Shown here: piece by piece, positions 10,328 to 24,854 of the stretch
Layout of the letters: every line of letters starts with the position of its first letter
How positions within the stretch are numbered: the stretch's first letter is position 1
NCBI GenBank assembly: GCA_037974665.1
Contig: CM075783.1
Span: 39,197,712-39,261,711 of the forward strand
DNA: 64,000 nucleotides
Source of the DNA: Ehretia macrophylla
Lineage: Eukaryota; Streptophyta; Magnoliopsida; Boraginales; Ehretiaceae
Reading direction: 5' to 3'
Made by a program: the position numbers and the translations under genes
Notes under the pieces: generated by a model
Told to the model about the DNA's origin: nothing
Databases searched by the model: none
Seen by the model: the letters and a program-made list of their open reading frames with translations, nothing else

Positions 10328-11397
10328 GTGTGGGGCTTGTGACCAGGTGTCTGTCGCTCTAGTGTCCATAACTTTTGATCTGTAAGGACTTATGCGGCTC
10401 ACAACATACCGTTGGAAAGTTTACCGAGAGCTCCACGACGGGGTCAGCAAAACTGCTCGGCTACACATGTTTTCGAAGCCCAAAATCGGACATTTTTATT
10501 AGTTTCGGGATATTTTTCTTCTTTTGCTCTGTTTTTCCGTCTCGGATCGTACGTCGTAAGCCACGAAAAGGACGACAACCTAATCCATCACATTTCTATT
10601 ACTGAATCCCACAGCACCTTGGGCAAGACAACTTCACTTCACGTAGAGGCTGGGCCAGCAAACCGAGGGCGTGGGGCTTGTGACCAGGTATCCGTCGCTC
10701 CGTTGCCCATAACTTTTGATCTGTAAGGAGTTACGCGGCGCACAGGATACCATTAGAAAGCTTTCCAAGAGCTCTATGACGGGGGCAACAAAACTGCTCA
10801 ACTACACCTATTTTTGGAGCATAAAATTGAACGTTTTCATCAGTTTTAGGACACTTTTCTTCTTTTGCGCTGTTTTTCCGTCCCGAATCGTACGTCGTGA
10901 GCCTCGAAAAGGACTTCAACCTAATCTATCACATTTCTATTACTGATTCCCATGACACCTTGGGCAAAACAACTTCACTTCACGTAGAGGCTGGGCCCGC
11001 AAATCAAGTGCTTAGGACATGTGAGTAGGTATCCGTCGCTGCAGTGCCCATAACTTTTGATCCGTAAGGAGTTACGCGGCGCACAGGATGCCGTTGGAAA
11101 GCTTTCCAAGAGCTCTACAATGGGGGTAGCAAAACAGCTCGGTTGAACCTATTTTCAGGGCCCAAAAATGAACATTTTCATTAGTTTCGAGATACTTTTC
11201 TTCTTTTGCGATGTTTTTTCATCCCGGATCGTATGTCGTGAGCCGCGTAAAGGACGACAATCTAATCCGTCACATTTTTATTACCGAATCCCACGGCACC
11301 TTGGGCAAGTCAACTTCACTTGACGTAGAGACTGGGCCCGTAAACGGAGGGCGTTGAGCTTTTGACAAGGTATCCGTCGCTCCGGTGCCCATAACTT

Positions 11398-14300
11398 TTG
11401 ATCCGTAAGGAGTTACGCGGCGCACAGCATACTGTTGGAAAGCTCTCCGAGAGCTCTACGAGGGGGGCAATAAGCCCGCTCAGCTGCTCCTGTTTTCGAA
11501 GCCCAAAATTGAACGTTTTAATTAGTTTCAGGATAATTTTCTTCTTTTGCGTTGTTTTTCCGTCTAGGATTGTAGGTCGTGAGCCGCAAAAAGGACGACA
11601 ACCTAATCTATCACATTTCTATCACTGAATCCCACGACACCTTGGGCAACACAAATTCACTTCACGCAGAGGCTGGGCCCGTAAACTGAGGGCGTGGGGC
11701 TTGTGACCAGGTATCCGTCGCTCCGGTGCCTATGACTTTTGATCCGTAAGAAGTTACGCACCGCACAGCATACCGTTGGAAAGCTCTCCGAGAGCTCTAC
11801 GATGGGGGCAACAAATTTGTTCGTCTACACCTATTTTCAGAGAACAAAATCGAACGTTTCCATCAATTTCGCGACACTTTTCTTCTTTTGCATTGTTTTT
11901 TCGTCCAGGATCGTAGGTCGTGAGCCGCAAAAAGGACGACAACCTAATCCATCACATTTATATAACTGAATCCAACGGCACCTTGGGCAAGACAAATTAA
12001 CTTCACGTAGAGGCTGGGCCCGCAAACTGAGGGCGTGGAGCTTATGACCAGGTATCCGTCGCTCCGGTGCCCATAACTTTTTATCCATAAGGAGTTACGC
12101 GGCGCACAACATACCGTTGGAAAGCTCTCCGAGAGCTCTACGACGTGGGTAGCAAAACTGCTCAGCTGCACATGTTTTCGGAGCCCAAAATTGGACATTT
12201 TCATCAGTTTCTGGACACTTTTCTTCTTTTGCTCTGTTTTTCCGTCCCGGATCGTACGTCGTGAGCCGTAAAAAGGACGACAACCTAATCCATCACATTT
12301 CTATTACCGAATTCCATGGAACCTTGGGAAGACAACTTCACTTCACGTAGAGGTTGGGCCCGCAAACCGAGGGCATGGGGCTTGTGACTAGGTATACGTC
12401 TCTCCGGTGCCCATAACTTTTGATCCGTAAGGAGTTACGCGACGCACAGGATACCGTTGGAAAGCTCACCGAGAGCTCTACGACGGGGCAGCAAAACTGC
12501 TCTACTGTACCTATTTTTGGACCCCAAAATCAAACGTTTTCATCAATTTTGGGACACTTTTCTTCTTTTGTACTATTTTTCCGTCCCGGATCGTACGTCG
12601 TGAGCCTTGAAAAGGACGTCAACCTAGTCCATCACATTTCTATTATTGATTCCCACGGCACCTTAAGCAAAACAACTTTACTTCACGTAGAGGCTGGACC
12701 TACAAATCGAATGCGTGGGACTTGTGACCAGGTATCCGTCGCTACGGTGCCCATAATTTTCGATCCGTAAGAAGTTACGAGGCACACGAGATACCGTCGA
12801 AAATCTCTCCAAGAGCTGTACGATGGGGGTAGCAAAACTAATCGGTTGTAACTATTTTCGGAGCCCAAATTCGAATATTTTCATCAGCTTGGGGATACTT
12901 TTCTTCTTTTGCGATGTTTTTTCATCCCGGATCGTACGTAGTGATCCGCGAAAAAGATGACAACCTAATCCATCACATTTCTATTACCAAATCCCATGGC
13001 ACCTTGGGAAAGACAACTTCACTTCACGTAGATGCTGGGCCCGCAAACCGAGGGCGTGGGGCTTGTGACCAGGTATCCGTCATTCCGGTGCCCATAACTT
13101 TTGATCTGTAAGGAGTTACGCGGCGCACAGCATACCATTGGAAAGCTCTCCAAGAGCTCTACGACGGGGGCAACAAGCCTGCTCAGCTGCGGCTTTTTTC
13201 AGAACCCAAATTAAAACGTTTTCATTAGTTTTGGGACACTTTTCTTCTTTTGCGTTGTTTTTTGGCCCCGGATCGTACGTCTTGATCCACAAAAAGGACG
13301 ACAACCAAATCCATCACATTTCTATTACCGAATCCCACGGCACCTTGGGCAAGACGAACTCAATTCACGTAGAGGCTGGGCCTGCAAACCGAGGGCGTCG
13401 GGCTTGTGACAAGGTATCTATCGCTCCGGTGCCCATAACTTTTGATCCGTAAGGAGTTATGCAGCTCATACCATACCGTTGGAAAGCTCACCTAGAGCTC
13501 TACGACGGAGGCAGCAAAACTGCTCAGCTGCACATGTTTTCGGTGCCCAAAATCAGACATTTTCATCAGTTTCTGGACAGTTTTCTTCTTTTGCTCTGTT
13601 TTTCCATCCCGGATCGTACGTCGTGAGCAGCGAAAAGGACAACAACCTAATCCATCACATTTCTTTTATCGAATCCCACGGCACCTTGGGCAAGACAACT
13701 CCACTTCACGTAGAGGCTGGGCTCGCAAACCGAGGGCGTGGGGCTTGGGACCAGGTATCCGTCGTTCTGGTGCCCATAACTTTTGATCCGTAAGGAGTTA
13801 CACAGCACACAGAATACCGTTAGAAAGCTCCTCGAGAGCTCTATGACAGGGTAGGAAAACTGCTCGACTGTACCTCTTTTTGGAGCCCAAAATCGAACGT
13901 TTTCATTAGTTTTGGGACACTTTTATTCTTTTGCGCTATTTTTTCATCCCGGATCGTACATCGTGAGCCTCGAAAAGGATGTCAACTTAATCCATCACAT
14001 TTCTATTACTGATTCCCATGGCACCTTTGGCAAAACAACTTCACTTCACGTAGAGGCTGGGCTTGGGACCAGTTATCCGTCGCTCCAATGCCCATAACTT
14101 TCGATCCATTAGGAGTTACGCGGCGCACAGCATACCGTTGGAAAGCTCTTCGAGAGCTCTACGATGGGGGCAGCAAGCTTGCTTGACTGCGCCTGTTTTC
14201 GAAGCCCAAAATCGAACGTTTTCATCAGTTTCGGGACACTTTTCTTCTTTTTCACTGTTTTTCCATCCCGGATCGTACGTTATGAGCCGCGAAAAGGATA

Positions 14301-16472
14301 ACAACCTAATCCATCACATTTCTATCACTGAATCCCATAGCAACTTGGGCAAGACAAATTCACTTCCAGTAAAGGCTGGGCCCACAAACTGAGGGCGTGG
14401 GGCTTGTGACCGGGTATCCGTCGCTCTGGTGCCTATAACTTTTGATCCGTAAGGAGTTACGTGGCGTACAGGATACCGTTGGAAAGCTCTCCGAGAGCTC
14501 TACAACAGGGGCAGCAAAACTGCTCAGCTGCACATGTTTTGGAAGCCCAAAATTGAATGTTTTCATCAATTTTGGGACACTTTTATTCTTTTGCGTTGTT
14601 TTTCCGTCTAGGATCGTACGTCGTGATCCTCGAAAAGGACGTCAACATAATCCATCACATTTCTATTACTGAATCCCACGGCACCTTAGGCAAAACAACT
14701 TCACTTCACGTAGAGGCTGGGCCCGCAAACCGAGGGCGTGAGGCTTGTGACCAGGTATCCGTCGCAGTGGTGCCCATAACTTTTGATTCGTATGGGGTTA
14801 CGTGCCGCACAGGATGCCGTTGGTAAGCTCTACAAGAGCTCTACGACGGGGGCAGCAAAACTGCTCAGTTGCACCTATTTTCGGAGCCTAAAATCGGACA
14901 TTTTCATCGATTTCGGGATACTTTTCTTCTTTTGCGATATTTTTTCATTCCGGATCGTACGTCGTGAGCCACGAAAAGGACGAGAATCTAATCCATCACA
15001 TTTTTATTACCGAATCCTCGGGCACCTTGGACAAGACAACTTCACATCACATAGAGGCTAGGCCCGTAAATCGAGGGCGTGGGGCTGGTGACCAGGTATC
15101 CGTAGCTCTGGTGCACATAACTTTGGATCCGTAAGGAGTTACGCGGTGCACAGTATACCGTTGGAAAGCTCTCCTAGAGCTCTACGACGGGGCAGCAAAC
15201 ATGCTTGGCTGCGCTTGTTTTCGAAGCCCAAAATCGAACATTTTCATAAGTTTCGGGACACTTTTCTTTTTTTGCGCTGTTTTTCCATCCAGGATCATAG
15301 GTCGTGAGCCGCGAAAAGGACGACAACCTAATCCAACACATTTCTATCACCGAATCCCATGGTACCTTGGTCAAGACAAATTCACTTCACGTAGAGGCTG
15401 GGCCAGCAAACTGAGGTCGTGGGGCTTGTGACCAGGTATCCGTTATTTCGGTGCCCATAACTTTTGATCCGCAAGGAGTTACGCGGCGCACAGCATACCG
15501 TTGGAAAGCTCTCTGAGAGCTCTACGACAAGGCATCAAGCCTACTCGGCTGCGCTTATTTTTAGACCCCAAAATAGGACATTTTCATTAGTTTCGGGACA
15601 CTTTTCTTGTTTTGCTCTATTTTTTTGTCTCGGATAGTACGTCGTGAGCCGCGAAAAGGATGACAATCTAATCCATCACATTTATATTACCAATTCCCAC
15701 GGCACCTTGAGCAAGACAACTTTACTTCACGTAGAGGCTGGGCTCACAAACTGAGGGCGTGGGGCTTGTGACCAGGTATCCGTCGCTCCGGTGCCCATAA
15801 TTTTTTATCCGTAAGGAGTTACGCGGCGCACAGGATACCGTTGGAAAGCTCTCTGAGAGCTCTACGACGGGGGCTACAAAACTGCTCCATTGCACCTATT
15901 TTTCGAGCCCAAAATTGAACATTTTCATTAATTTTGGGATACTTTTCTTCTTTTGCACTATTTTTCGGTCCCGGATCGTACGTCGTGAGCCTCGAAAAGG
16001 ACGTCAACCTAATCCATCACATTTCTGTTACCACCTTGGGCAAAACAACTTCACTCAACATAGAGGCTGGGCTGCAAATCGAGTGCGTTGGACTTGTGAC
16101 CAGGTATCCGTCGCTGCATAGCCCATAACTTTTGATCCGTAAGGAGTTACGCGGCGCACAGGATACCGTTGGAAAGCTCTCCAAGAGCTCTACGATGGGG
16201 GTAGCAAAACTGCTCGGTTACACCTATTTTCAGAGTCCAAAATCGAACATTTTCATCAGTTTCGGGATAATTTTCTTATTTCGCGATGTTTTTTCATCCC
16301 GGATCATACGTCGTAAGCCGCGAAAAGGACGACAATCTAATCCATCACATTTTTATTACCGAATCCCATGACACCTTGGGCAAGACAACTTCACTTCATG
16401 TAGAGGCTGGGCCCGCAAACCGAGGGCGTGGGCCTTGTGACCAGGTATCCGTCGCTCCGGTACCCATAACTT
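11398..16472 (+). repeat. Higher-order repeat, copy X (15 monomers)
   Basis: Fifteen monomers (5075 bp, small deletions near 14060 and 16030) form an ordered series of recognisable variants: GAGGGGGGCAATAAGCC, CGTGGGTAGCAAAACTGC, GAAGTTACGAGGCAC, GCGGCTTTTTTC, the GTTAGGAG variant (14108), the TTGGATCC variant (15124), the TTTTTATCC variant and the CATAGCCC variant (16110). The series is repeated, with losses and gains, at 16473-19657 and 19658-24419. Confidence 0.75.
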
Positions 16473-19400
16473 TTGATCCGTAAGGAGTTACGTGGCGCAC
16501 AGCATACCGTTGGAAAGCCCTCTGAGAGCTCTACGAGGGGGGAAATAAGCCTACTCGGTTGCGCCTGCTTTCGAAGCCCAAAATTGAACGTTTTCATCAT
16601 TTTCGGGATACTTTTCTTCTTTTGCGCTATTTTTTCGTCCACGATCGTAGGTCGTGAGCTGCAAAAAGGACGACAACCTAATCCATCACATTTCTATCAC
16701 CGAATCCCACGACACCTTGGGCAAGAGAAATTAACTTCACGTAGAGGCTGGGCCCGCAAACTGAGGGCGTGGAGCTTGTGACCAGGTATCCGTCGCTCCA
16801 GTGCCCATAACTTTTGATCCGTAACGAGTTATGTGGCGCACAACATACCGTTGGAAAGTTCTTCGAGAGTTCTACGACGTGGGCAGCAAAACTGCTCGGC
16901 TGCACATGTTTTTGGAGCCCAAAATCGGATATTTTCATCATTTTCGGGACACTTTTCTTCTTTTGCTCTATTTTTCCGTCCCGGATCGTACGTCGTGAGC
17001 CGTAAAAAGGATGACAACCTAATCCATCACATTTCTATTACCAAATCCCATGGCACCTTGGGCAAGACAACTTCACTTCACGTAGAGGCTGGGCCCGCAA
17101 ACCGAGGGCATAGGGCTTCAGACCAGGTATACGTCTCTCCGGTGCCCATAACTTTTGATCCGTAAGGACTTACGCGACACACAAGATACCGTTGGAAAGC
17201 TCACTGAGAGCTCTACGACGGGGCAGCAAAACTGCTCGACTGCACCTATTTTTGGAGCCCAAAATTGAATATTTTCATCAATTTTAGGACAATTTTCTTC
17301 TTTTGCACTATTTTTCTGTCCCGGATCGTACGTCGTGAGCCTTGAAAAGTACGTCAACCTAATCCATCACATTTCTATTACTGATTCCCACGACACCTTA
17401 GGCAAAACAACTTTACTTCACGTAGAGGCTGGGCCCGCAAATCGAGTGTGTGGGACTTGTGACCAGGTATCCTTCGCTATGGTGCCCATAACTTTCGATC
17501 CATAAGAAGTTACGAGGCACACAAGATACCGTTGGAAATCTCTCCAAGAGCTGTACGACGGGGGTAGCAAAACTGCTCGTTTACAACTATTTTCAGAGCC
17601 CAAAATCGAATATTTTCATGAGTTTGGGGATACTTTTCTTCTTTTGCGATGTTTTTTCATCCCGGATCGTACGTCATGATCCGCGAAAAGGATGACAACC
17701 TAATCCTTCACATTTCTATTACCAAATCCCATGGCACCTTGGGCAAGACAACTTCACTTCACGTAGATGCTGGGCCCAAAAACCGAGGGCGTGGGGCTTA
17801 TGACCAAGTATCCGTCGCTCCGGTGCCCATAACTTTTGATCTGTAAGGAGTTACGCGACGCACAGCATACCGTTGGAAGGCTCTCCAAGAGCTCTACGAC
17901 GGGGGCAACAAGCCTGCTCAGCTTTGCCTTTTTTCAGAGCCCAAATTAGAACGTTTTCATCAGTTTTGGGACATTTTACTTCTTTTGCGTTATTTTTTGG
18001 TCCCGGATCGTACGTCTTGATCAGCAAAAAGGACGACAACCTAATCCATCACACTTCTATTACCGAATCCCATGACACCTTGGGCAAGATGAACTCACTT
18101 CACGTAGAGGCTGGGCCTGCAAACCGAGGACGTCGGGCTTGTGACAAGGTGTCCATCACTCCGGTGCCTATAACTTTTGATCCGTAAGGAGTTATGCGGC
18201 TCACACCATACCGTTGGAAAGCTCACCGAGAGCTCTACGATAGAGGCAGAAAAACTGCTTAGCTGCACATGTTTTCGGTGCCCAAAATCAGATATTTTCA
18301 TCAGTTTCAGGACACTTTTCTTCTTTTGCTATGTTTTTTCATCCCTGATCGTACGTCGTGAGCCTCGAAAAGGACCTCAACCTAATCCATCACATTTCTA
18401 TTACTTATTCCCACGGCACCTTGGGCAAAACAACTTCACTTCACGTAGAGGCTAGGCTCGCAAACCGAGTGCGTGGGACTTGTGACTAGTTATCCGTCGC
18501 TCCAATGCCCATAACTTTCGATCCGTTAGGAGTTACGCGGTGCACAGCATACTGTTGGAAAGCTCTCCGAGAGCTCTACGATGGGGCTAGCAAGCTTGCT
18601 TGGTTGCGCCTATTTTCGAAGCCAAAAATCGAATATTTTCATCAGTTTTGGCACACTTTTCTTCTTTTTCGCTGTTTTTCCGTCCCGGATCGTAGGTCGT
18701 GGGCCGCGAAAAGGACGACAACCTAATCCATCACATTTCTATCACTGAATCCCACAGCACCTTGGGCATGACAAATTCACTTCACGTAGAGGCTGGGCCC
18801 GCAAACTGAGGGCGTGGGGATTATGACCAGGTATCCGTCGCTCCGGTGCCCATAACTTTTGATCCGTAAGGAGTTACGCGGCGCACAGCATACCGTTGGA
18901 AAGCTCTTTTAGAGCTCTACGATAAGGGCAACAAGCCTACTAGGCTGCGCCTATTTTTAGACCCTAAAATCGGATATTTTCATAAGTTTTGGCACATTTT
19001 TCTTCTTTTGCTCTGTTTTTCTGTCTCGGATAGTACGTCGTGAGCCGCGAAAATGACGACAACCTAATCTATCACATTTCTATTACCAAATCCCACGGCA
19101 CCTTGGGCCAGAAAACTTCACTTCACGTAGAGGATAGGCCCGCAAGTTGAGGGCGTGGGGCTTGTGACCAGGTATCCGTCGCTTCGGTGCCCATAACTTT
19201 TGATCCGTAAGGAGTTACGCGGCGCACAGGATACCGTTGGAAAGCTCTCTGAGAGCTCTACGACGGGGGCTGTAAAACTGTTCCACTGCACCTATTTTTG
19301 AGCCCAAAATCGAACGATTTCATCAATTTTGGGACACTTTTCTTCTTTTGCACTATTTTTCCGTCCCGGATCGTACGTCGTGAGCCTCGAAAAGGACGTC

Positions 19401-19657
19401 AACCTAATCCATCACATTTCTATTACTGATTCCCACGGCACCTTGGGCAAAACAACTTCACTTAACGTAGAGGCTGGGCCCGCAAATCGAGTGCGTAGGA
19501 CTTGTGACCAGGTATCCGTCGCTGTATAGCCCATATCTTTTAATCCGTAAGGAGTTACGCGGCGCACAGGACACCGTTGGAAAGCTCTCCAAGAGCTTTA
19601 CAATGGGAGTGCGTGGTGCTTGTAACCAGGTATCCGTCGCTCCGGTGCCCATAACTT
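16473..19657 (+). repeat. Higher-order repeat, copy Y (about 10 monomers)
   Basis: Its first monomers match copy X at a constant offset of about 4735 bp (12095 with 16829, 12683 with 17418, 13116 with 17851). The middle of the series is missing and hybrid monomers lie at the joins (near 18300-18700), as unequal exchange would leave. It ends in a strongly shortened monomer (118 bp between landmarks at 19551 and 19669). Confidence 0.75.
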
Positions 19658-22600
19658 TTGATCCATAAGGAGTTACGCAACGCACAACATACCGTTGGAA
19701 AGCCCTCCAAGAGATCTACTAGGGGGGTAGTAAGCCCACTTGGTTGCTCCTGTTTTCGAAGCCCAAAATTGAATGTTTTCATCATTTTTGGGACATTTTT
19801 CTTCTTTTACGCTATTTTTCCGTCCAGGATCGTAGGTCGTGAGTCGCAAAAAGGACGACAACCTAATCCATCACATTTCTATCACCGAATCCCACGACAC
19901 CTTGGGCAAGAGAAATTAACTTCACGTAGAGGTTGGGCCAGCAAACTGAGGGCGTGGAGCTTGTGACCAGGTATCCGTCGCTCCGGTGCCCATAACTTTT
20001 GATCCGTAAGGAGTTACGCGGTGCACAACATACCGTTGGAAAGCTCTTCGAGAGCTCTACGACGTGGGTAGCAAAACTGCTATGCTGCACATGTTTTCGG
20101 AGCCCAAAATCGGACATTTTCATTAGTTTCAGGACAATTTTCTTCTTTTGCTCTATTTTTCCATCCCGGATCGTACGTCGTCAGCAGCGAAAAGGACGAC
20201 AACCTAATCCATCACATTTCTATTACCGAATCCCACGGCACCTTGGGCAAGACAACTCCACTTCATGTAGAGGCTGGGCCCGCAAACCGAGGGCGTGGGG
20301 CTTGTGACTAGGTATCCGTCGCTCTGGTGCCCATAACTTTTGATCCGTAAGGAGTTACGCGGCGCACAGAATACCGTTAGAAAGCTCTCCGAGAACTCTA
20401 CGACGGGGCAGGAAAATTGCTCGACTGCACCTATTTTTGGAGCCCAAAATTGAACGTTTTCATCAGTTTTGGGACACTTTTCTTCTTTTGTGTTGTTTTT
20501 TCGTCCCAGATCATACATCGCGAGCCTCGAAAAGGACGTCAACCTAATCCATCACATTTCTATTACTGATTCCCACGGTACCTTGGGCAAAACAACTTCA
20601 TTTCACGTAAAGGCTGGGCTCGCCAACCGAGTGCGTGGGGCTTGTGACCAGTTATCCGTCGCTCCAATGCCCATAACTTTCGATCCGTTAGGAGTTACGC
20701 GGCGCACAGCATACCGTTGGAAAGCTCTCCGAGAGCTCTACGATGGGGGGCAGGAAGCTTGCTTGGCTGCGCCTATTTTTGAAGCCCAAAATCGAACGTT
20801 TTCATCAGTTTTGGGACACTTTTCTTCTTTTTCGCTATTTTTCCATCCCGGATCGTACGTTGTGAGCCGCGAAAAGGATGACAACTAATCCATCACATTT
20901 CTATCACTGAATCCCACAGCACATTGGGAAAGACAAATTCAGTTCACGTAGAGGCTGGGCCCACAAACTGAGGGCGTGGGGCTTGTGACCAGGTATCCGT
21001 AACTCCGGTGCCTATAACTTTTGATCCGTAAGGAGTTATGCGGCCCACAGGATACCGTTGGAAAGCTCTCCGGGAGCTCTACAACAGGGGCAGCAAAACT
21101 GCTCTGCTGCACATGTTTTCGAAGCCCAAAATTGAACGTTTTCATCAGTTTTAGGACACTTTTATTCTTTTGCGCTGTTTTTCCGTCCAGGATCGTACGT
21201 CGTGATCCTCGAAAAGGACATCAACATAATCCATCATATTTCTATTACTGAATCCCACGACACCTTGGGCAAAACAACTTCACTTCACGTAGAAGCTGGG
21301 CCCGCAAATCGAGTGCGTGGGACTTGTGACCAAGTATCCGTCGCTGCGGTGCCCATAACTTTTGATCCGTAAGGTGTTACACTCTGCACAGGATACCGTT
21401 GGAAAGCTCTACCAGTGCTCTACCACGGGGATAGCAAAACTGCTCGGTTGCACCTATTTTCGGAGCCCAAAATCAAACATTTTTATCAGTTTCGAGATAC
21501 TTTTCATCTTTTGCGATATTTTTTCATCTCGGATCGTACGTCGTGAGCCGCGAAAAGGACGCGAATCTAATCCATCACATTTTTATTACCGAATCCCACG
21601 GCACCTTGGACAAGACAACATCACTTCACATAGAGGCTGGGCCCGCAAACCGAGGGCGTGGGGCTTATGACCAGGTATCCGTAGCTCCGATGCACATAAC
21701 TTTGGATTCGTGAGGAGTTACGCAGTGCACAGCATACCGTTGGAAAGCTCTCCGATAGCTCTACGAGGGGGGCAGAAAGCATGCTTGGCTTCGCCTATTT
21801 TCGAAGCCCAAAATTGAATATTTTCATCAGTTTTGGGATACTTTTCTTTTTTTGCGCTGTTTTTCCGTCCAGGATCGTATGTCGTGAGCAGCGAAAAGGA
21901 TGACAACCTAATCCATCACATTTCTATTGCTGAATCCCACAACACATTGGGCAAGACAACTTCACTTCATGTAGAGGCTGGGCCTGCAAACCAAGGGCGT
22001 GGGGCTTGTGACCAGGTATCTGTCGCTCCAGTGCCCATAACTTTTGATCCGAAAGGAGTTACGCGGGGCACAACATACCGTTGGAAAGCTCTTCGAGAGC
22101 TCTACATGTGGGGCAGCAAGCCTGCTCGGCCGCGCCTATTTTCAGAGCCCAAAATTGATGTTTTCATCAATTTTAAGACATTTTTCTTCTTTTGAGCTGT
22201 TTTTCTGTCCTGGATCGTAGGTCGTGAGCCGCGTAAAGGACGACAATCTAATCCACCACATTTCTATCACCGAATCCCATGGTACCTTGGGCAATAAAAA
22301 TTCACTTCACGTAGAAGCTGGGCCCGCAAACTGAGGGCGTGGGACTTGTGACCAGGTATTCGTCGCTCCGGTGCCCATAAGTTTTGATCCGTAAGGAGTT
22401 ACGCGGCGCACAACATACCGTTGGAAAGCTCTCTGAGAGCTCTACGACACGGGGAACAAGCCTACTCGGTTGCGCCTATTTTTAGACCCCAAAATCGAAC
22501 GTTTTCATCAGTTTTGGGACATTTTTCTTCTTTTGCGCTGTTTTTCCATCACGGATCGTACGTCGTTAGCCGCGAAAAGGACGACAACCTAATCTATCAC

Positions 22601-24419
22601 ATTCTTATTACTGAATCCCACATCACATTGGGCAAGACAACTTCACTTCACGTAGAGGCTGGGCCCGCAAACCGAGGGCGTGGGGCTTGTGACCCGGTAT
22701 CCGTCGCTTCAGTACCTATAACTTTTGATCCGTAAGGAGTTACGCGGCGCACAGCATACTGTAGGAAAGCTCTCTGAGAGCTCTATGAGGGAGGCAGCAA
22801 GCTTGCTCAGCTATGCCTATTTTCAGAGCCTAAAATTGAACGTTTTCATCAATTTTAAGACACTTTTCTTCTTTTGAGTTGTTTTTCCGTCCAGGATCGT
22901 AGGTCGTTAGACGCGAAAAGGACGATAACCTAATCCATCACATTTCTATCACTGAACCCCACGGCACCTTGGGCAAGACAAATTCACTTCACATAGAGGC
23001 TGGGCCCGCAAACCGAGGGCGTGGGGCTTGTGACCAGGTATCCGTAGCTCTGGTGCACATAACTTTGGATCCGTAAGGAGTTACGAGATGCACAGCATAC
23101 CGTTGGAAAACGCTCCGAGAGCTCTACGAGGAAGGCAGCAAGCTTGCTAGGCTGCCCCTGTTTTCGAAGCCCAAAATCGAACATTTTCATCAGTTTCGGG
23201 ACACTCTTCTTTTTTTGCGCTGTTTTTCCGTCCAGGATCATAGGTCGCGAGCTGCGAAAAGGACGACAACCTAATCCATCATATTTCTATCACGTAATCC
23301 CATGGCACCTTGGGCAAGACAAATTCACTTCACGTAGAGGTTGTGCTTGCAAACTGAGGTCGTGGGGCTTGTGACCAGGTATTTGTCACTCCGGTGCCCA
23401 TAACTTTTGATCCGTAAGGAGTTACGTGGCGCACAGCATACCATTGGAAAGCTCTCTGAGAGCTCTCCGATGAGGGAAACAAGCCTACTTGGCTGCGCCT
23501 ATTTTTAGACCCCAAAATCGGATATTTTCATTAGTTTTGGGACACTTTTCTTCTTTTGCTCTGTTTTTCTGTCTCGGATAGTACGTCGTGAGCAGCGAAA
23601 AGGACGACAACCTAATCCATCACATTTCTATTACCAAATCCTACGACACCTTGGGCAAGACAACTTCACTTCACGTAGAGGTTGGGCCCGCAAACCGAGG
23701 TCGTGGAGCTTGTGACCAGGTATCCGTCGCTCCGGTGCCTATATGTAAGGAGTTACGTAGCGCACAGGATACCGTTGGAAAGCTCTCTGAGAGCTCTATG
23801 ACGGGAGCGGCAAAACTGCTCCACTGCACCTATTTTCAAAGACCAAAATTGAACATTTTCATCAGTTTTGGGACTTTTTTCTTCTTTTGCGATGTTTTCT
23901 CATCCCGGATCGTACGTCGTGAGCCTCAAAAAGGACGTCAACCTAATCCATCACGTTTCTATTACTCATTCGCACAGCACCTTGGGCAAAAAAACTTCAC
24001 TTAACGTAGAGGCTGTGCCCACAATTCAAGTGCGTGGGACTTGTGACCAAGTATCCGTCGCTACATAGCCCATAACTTTTGATCCATAAGGAGTTACGCG
24101 GCGCACAGGATACCGTTGGAAAGCTCTCCAACAGCTCTACGATGGGGGTAGCAAAACTAATCGGTTGCACCTATTTTTGGAGTCCAAAATCGAACATTTT
24201 CATCAGTTTTGGGATACTTTTCTTATTTTGCGATATTTTTTCATCCCGGATCGTACGTCGTGAGCTGCGAAAAGGACGACAATCTAATCCATCACATTTC
24301 TATCACCTAATCCCACGACACCTTGGGCAAGACAAATTCACTTCACATAGAGGCTGGGCCCGCAAACTGAGGGCGTGGGGCTTATGACCAGGTATTCGTC
24401 GCTCCGGTGCCCATAAATT
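19658..24419 (+). repeat. Higher-order repeat, copy Z (about 14 monomers)
   Basis: It begins with the same variant as copies X and Y. After a hybrid monomer near 20150-20330 it matches copy X at an offset of 6579 bp (14442 with 21021, 14783 with 21362), and later at about 7943 bp (15201 with 23144). The TTGGATCC variant occurs twice (21680-21710 and 23046-23080), so part of the unit was duplicated again here. Confidence 0.75.
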
Positions 24420-24854
24420 TTGATCCGTAAGGAGTTTCGTCGCGCACAGCATACCGTTGGAAAGCTCTCCAAGAGCTCTACGACAGGGCCAACATGCCTG
24501 CTCTACTGCGCCTACTTTCAGAGCCCAAAATCGAACGTTTTCATCAGTTTCGGGACACTTTTCTTCTGTTGCTTTGTTTTTAAGTCACAGATCGTACGTC
24601 GTGAGCCGCGAAAAGGACGACAACCTAATCCATCACATTTCTATTACTGAATCCCACGGCACCTTGGGCAAGACAACTGCACTTCACGTAGAGGCTGGGC
24701 CCGCAAATCGAGGGCGTGGGGCTTGTGACCAAGTATTCGTCGCTCTAATGCCCATATCTTTTGATCCGTAAGGAGTTATGCGGTGCACAACATACCGTTG
24801 GAAAGCTCTCTGAGAGCTCTACGACAAAGGCATCAAGCCTGCCCGGCTGCGATG

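Larger units (their letters stand above)
7148..24854 (+). repeat. Satellite block 1: 341-bp monomers, about 52 copies
   Basis: Landmarks such as TTTTGATCCGTAAGGAG recur at 341-bp steps (10034, 10375, 10716, 11398, 11739 and so on). A monomer reads, in order: CCATAACTTTTGATCCG, TACCGTTGGAAAGCTC with a GAGAGCTC palindrome, a T-rich stretch (TTTTCTTCTTTTGCGC), GGATCGTACGTCGTGAG, CCTAATCCATCACATTTC, CACGTAGAGGCTGGGCCC and GCGTGGGGCTTGTGACC. Monomers differ from each other by roughly 10-20% by eye, with diagnostic variants arranged in higher-order repeats. A few carry small internal deletions. No coding role: 341 is not divisible by 3 and the many open frames shift between monomers. Identity of the family is unknown to me. 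Confidence 0.97.

Noticed and set aside
10034-10374. 341-bp monomer as an ancient dimer of about 170 bp
   Set aside because: The halves share only short words (GATCCGTA versus GATCGTAC, offset about 166). I cannot see a convincing alignment by eye.
7148-24854. CRISPR array or ribosomal intergenic subrepeats
   Set aside because: The whole unit is repetitive with no unique spacers of fixed length, and no rRNA gene sequence is present anywhere in the window.
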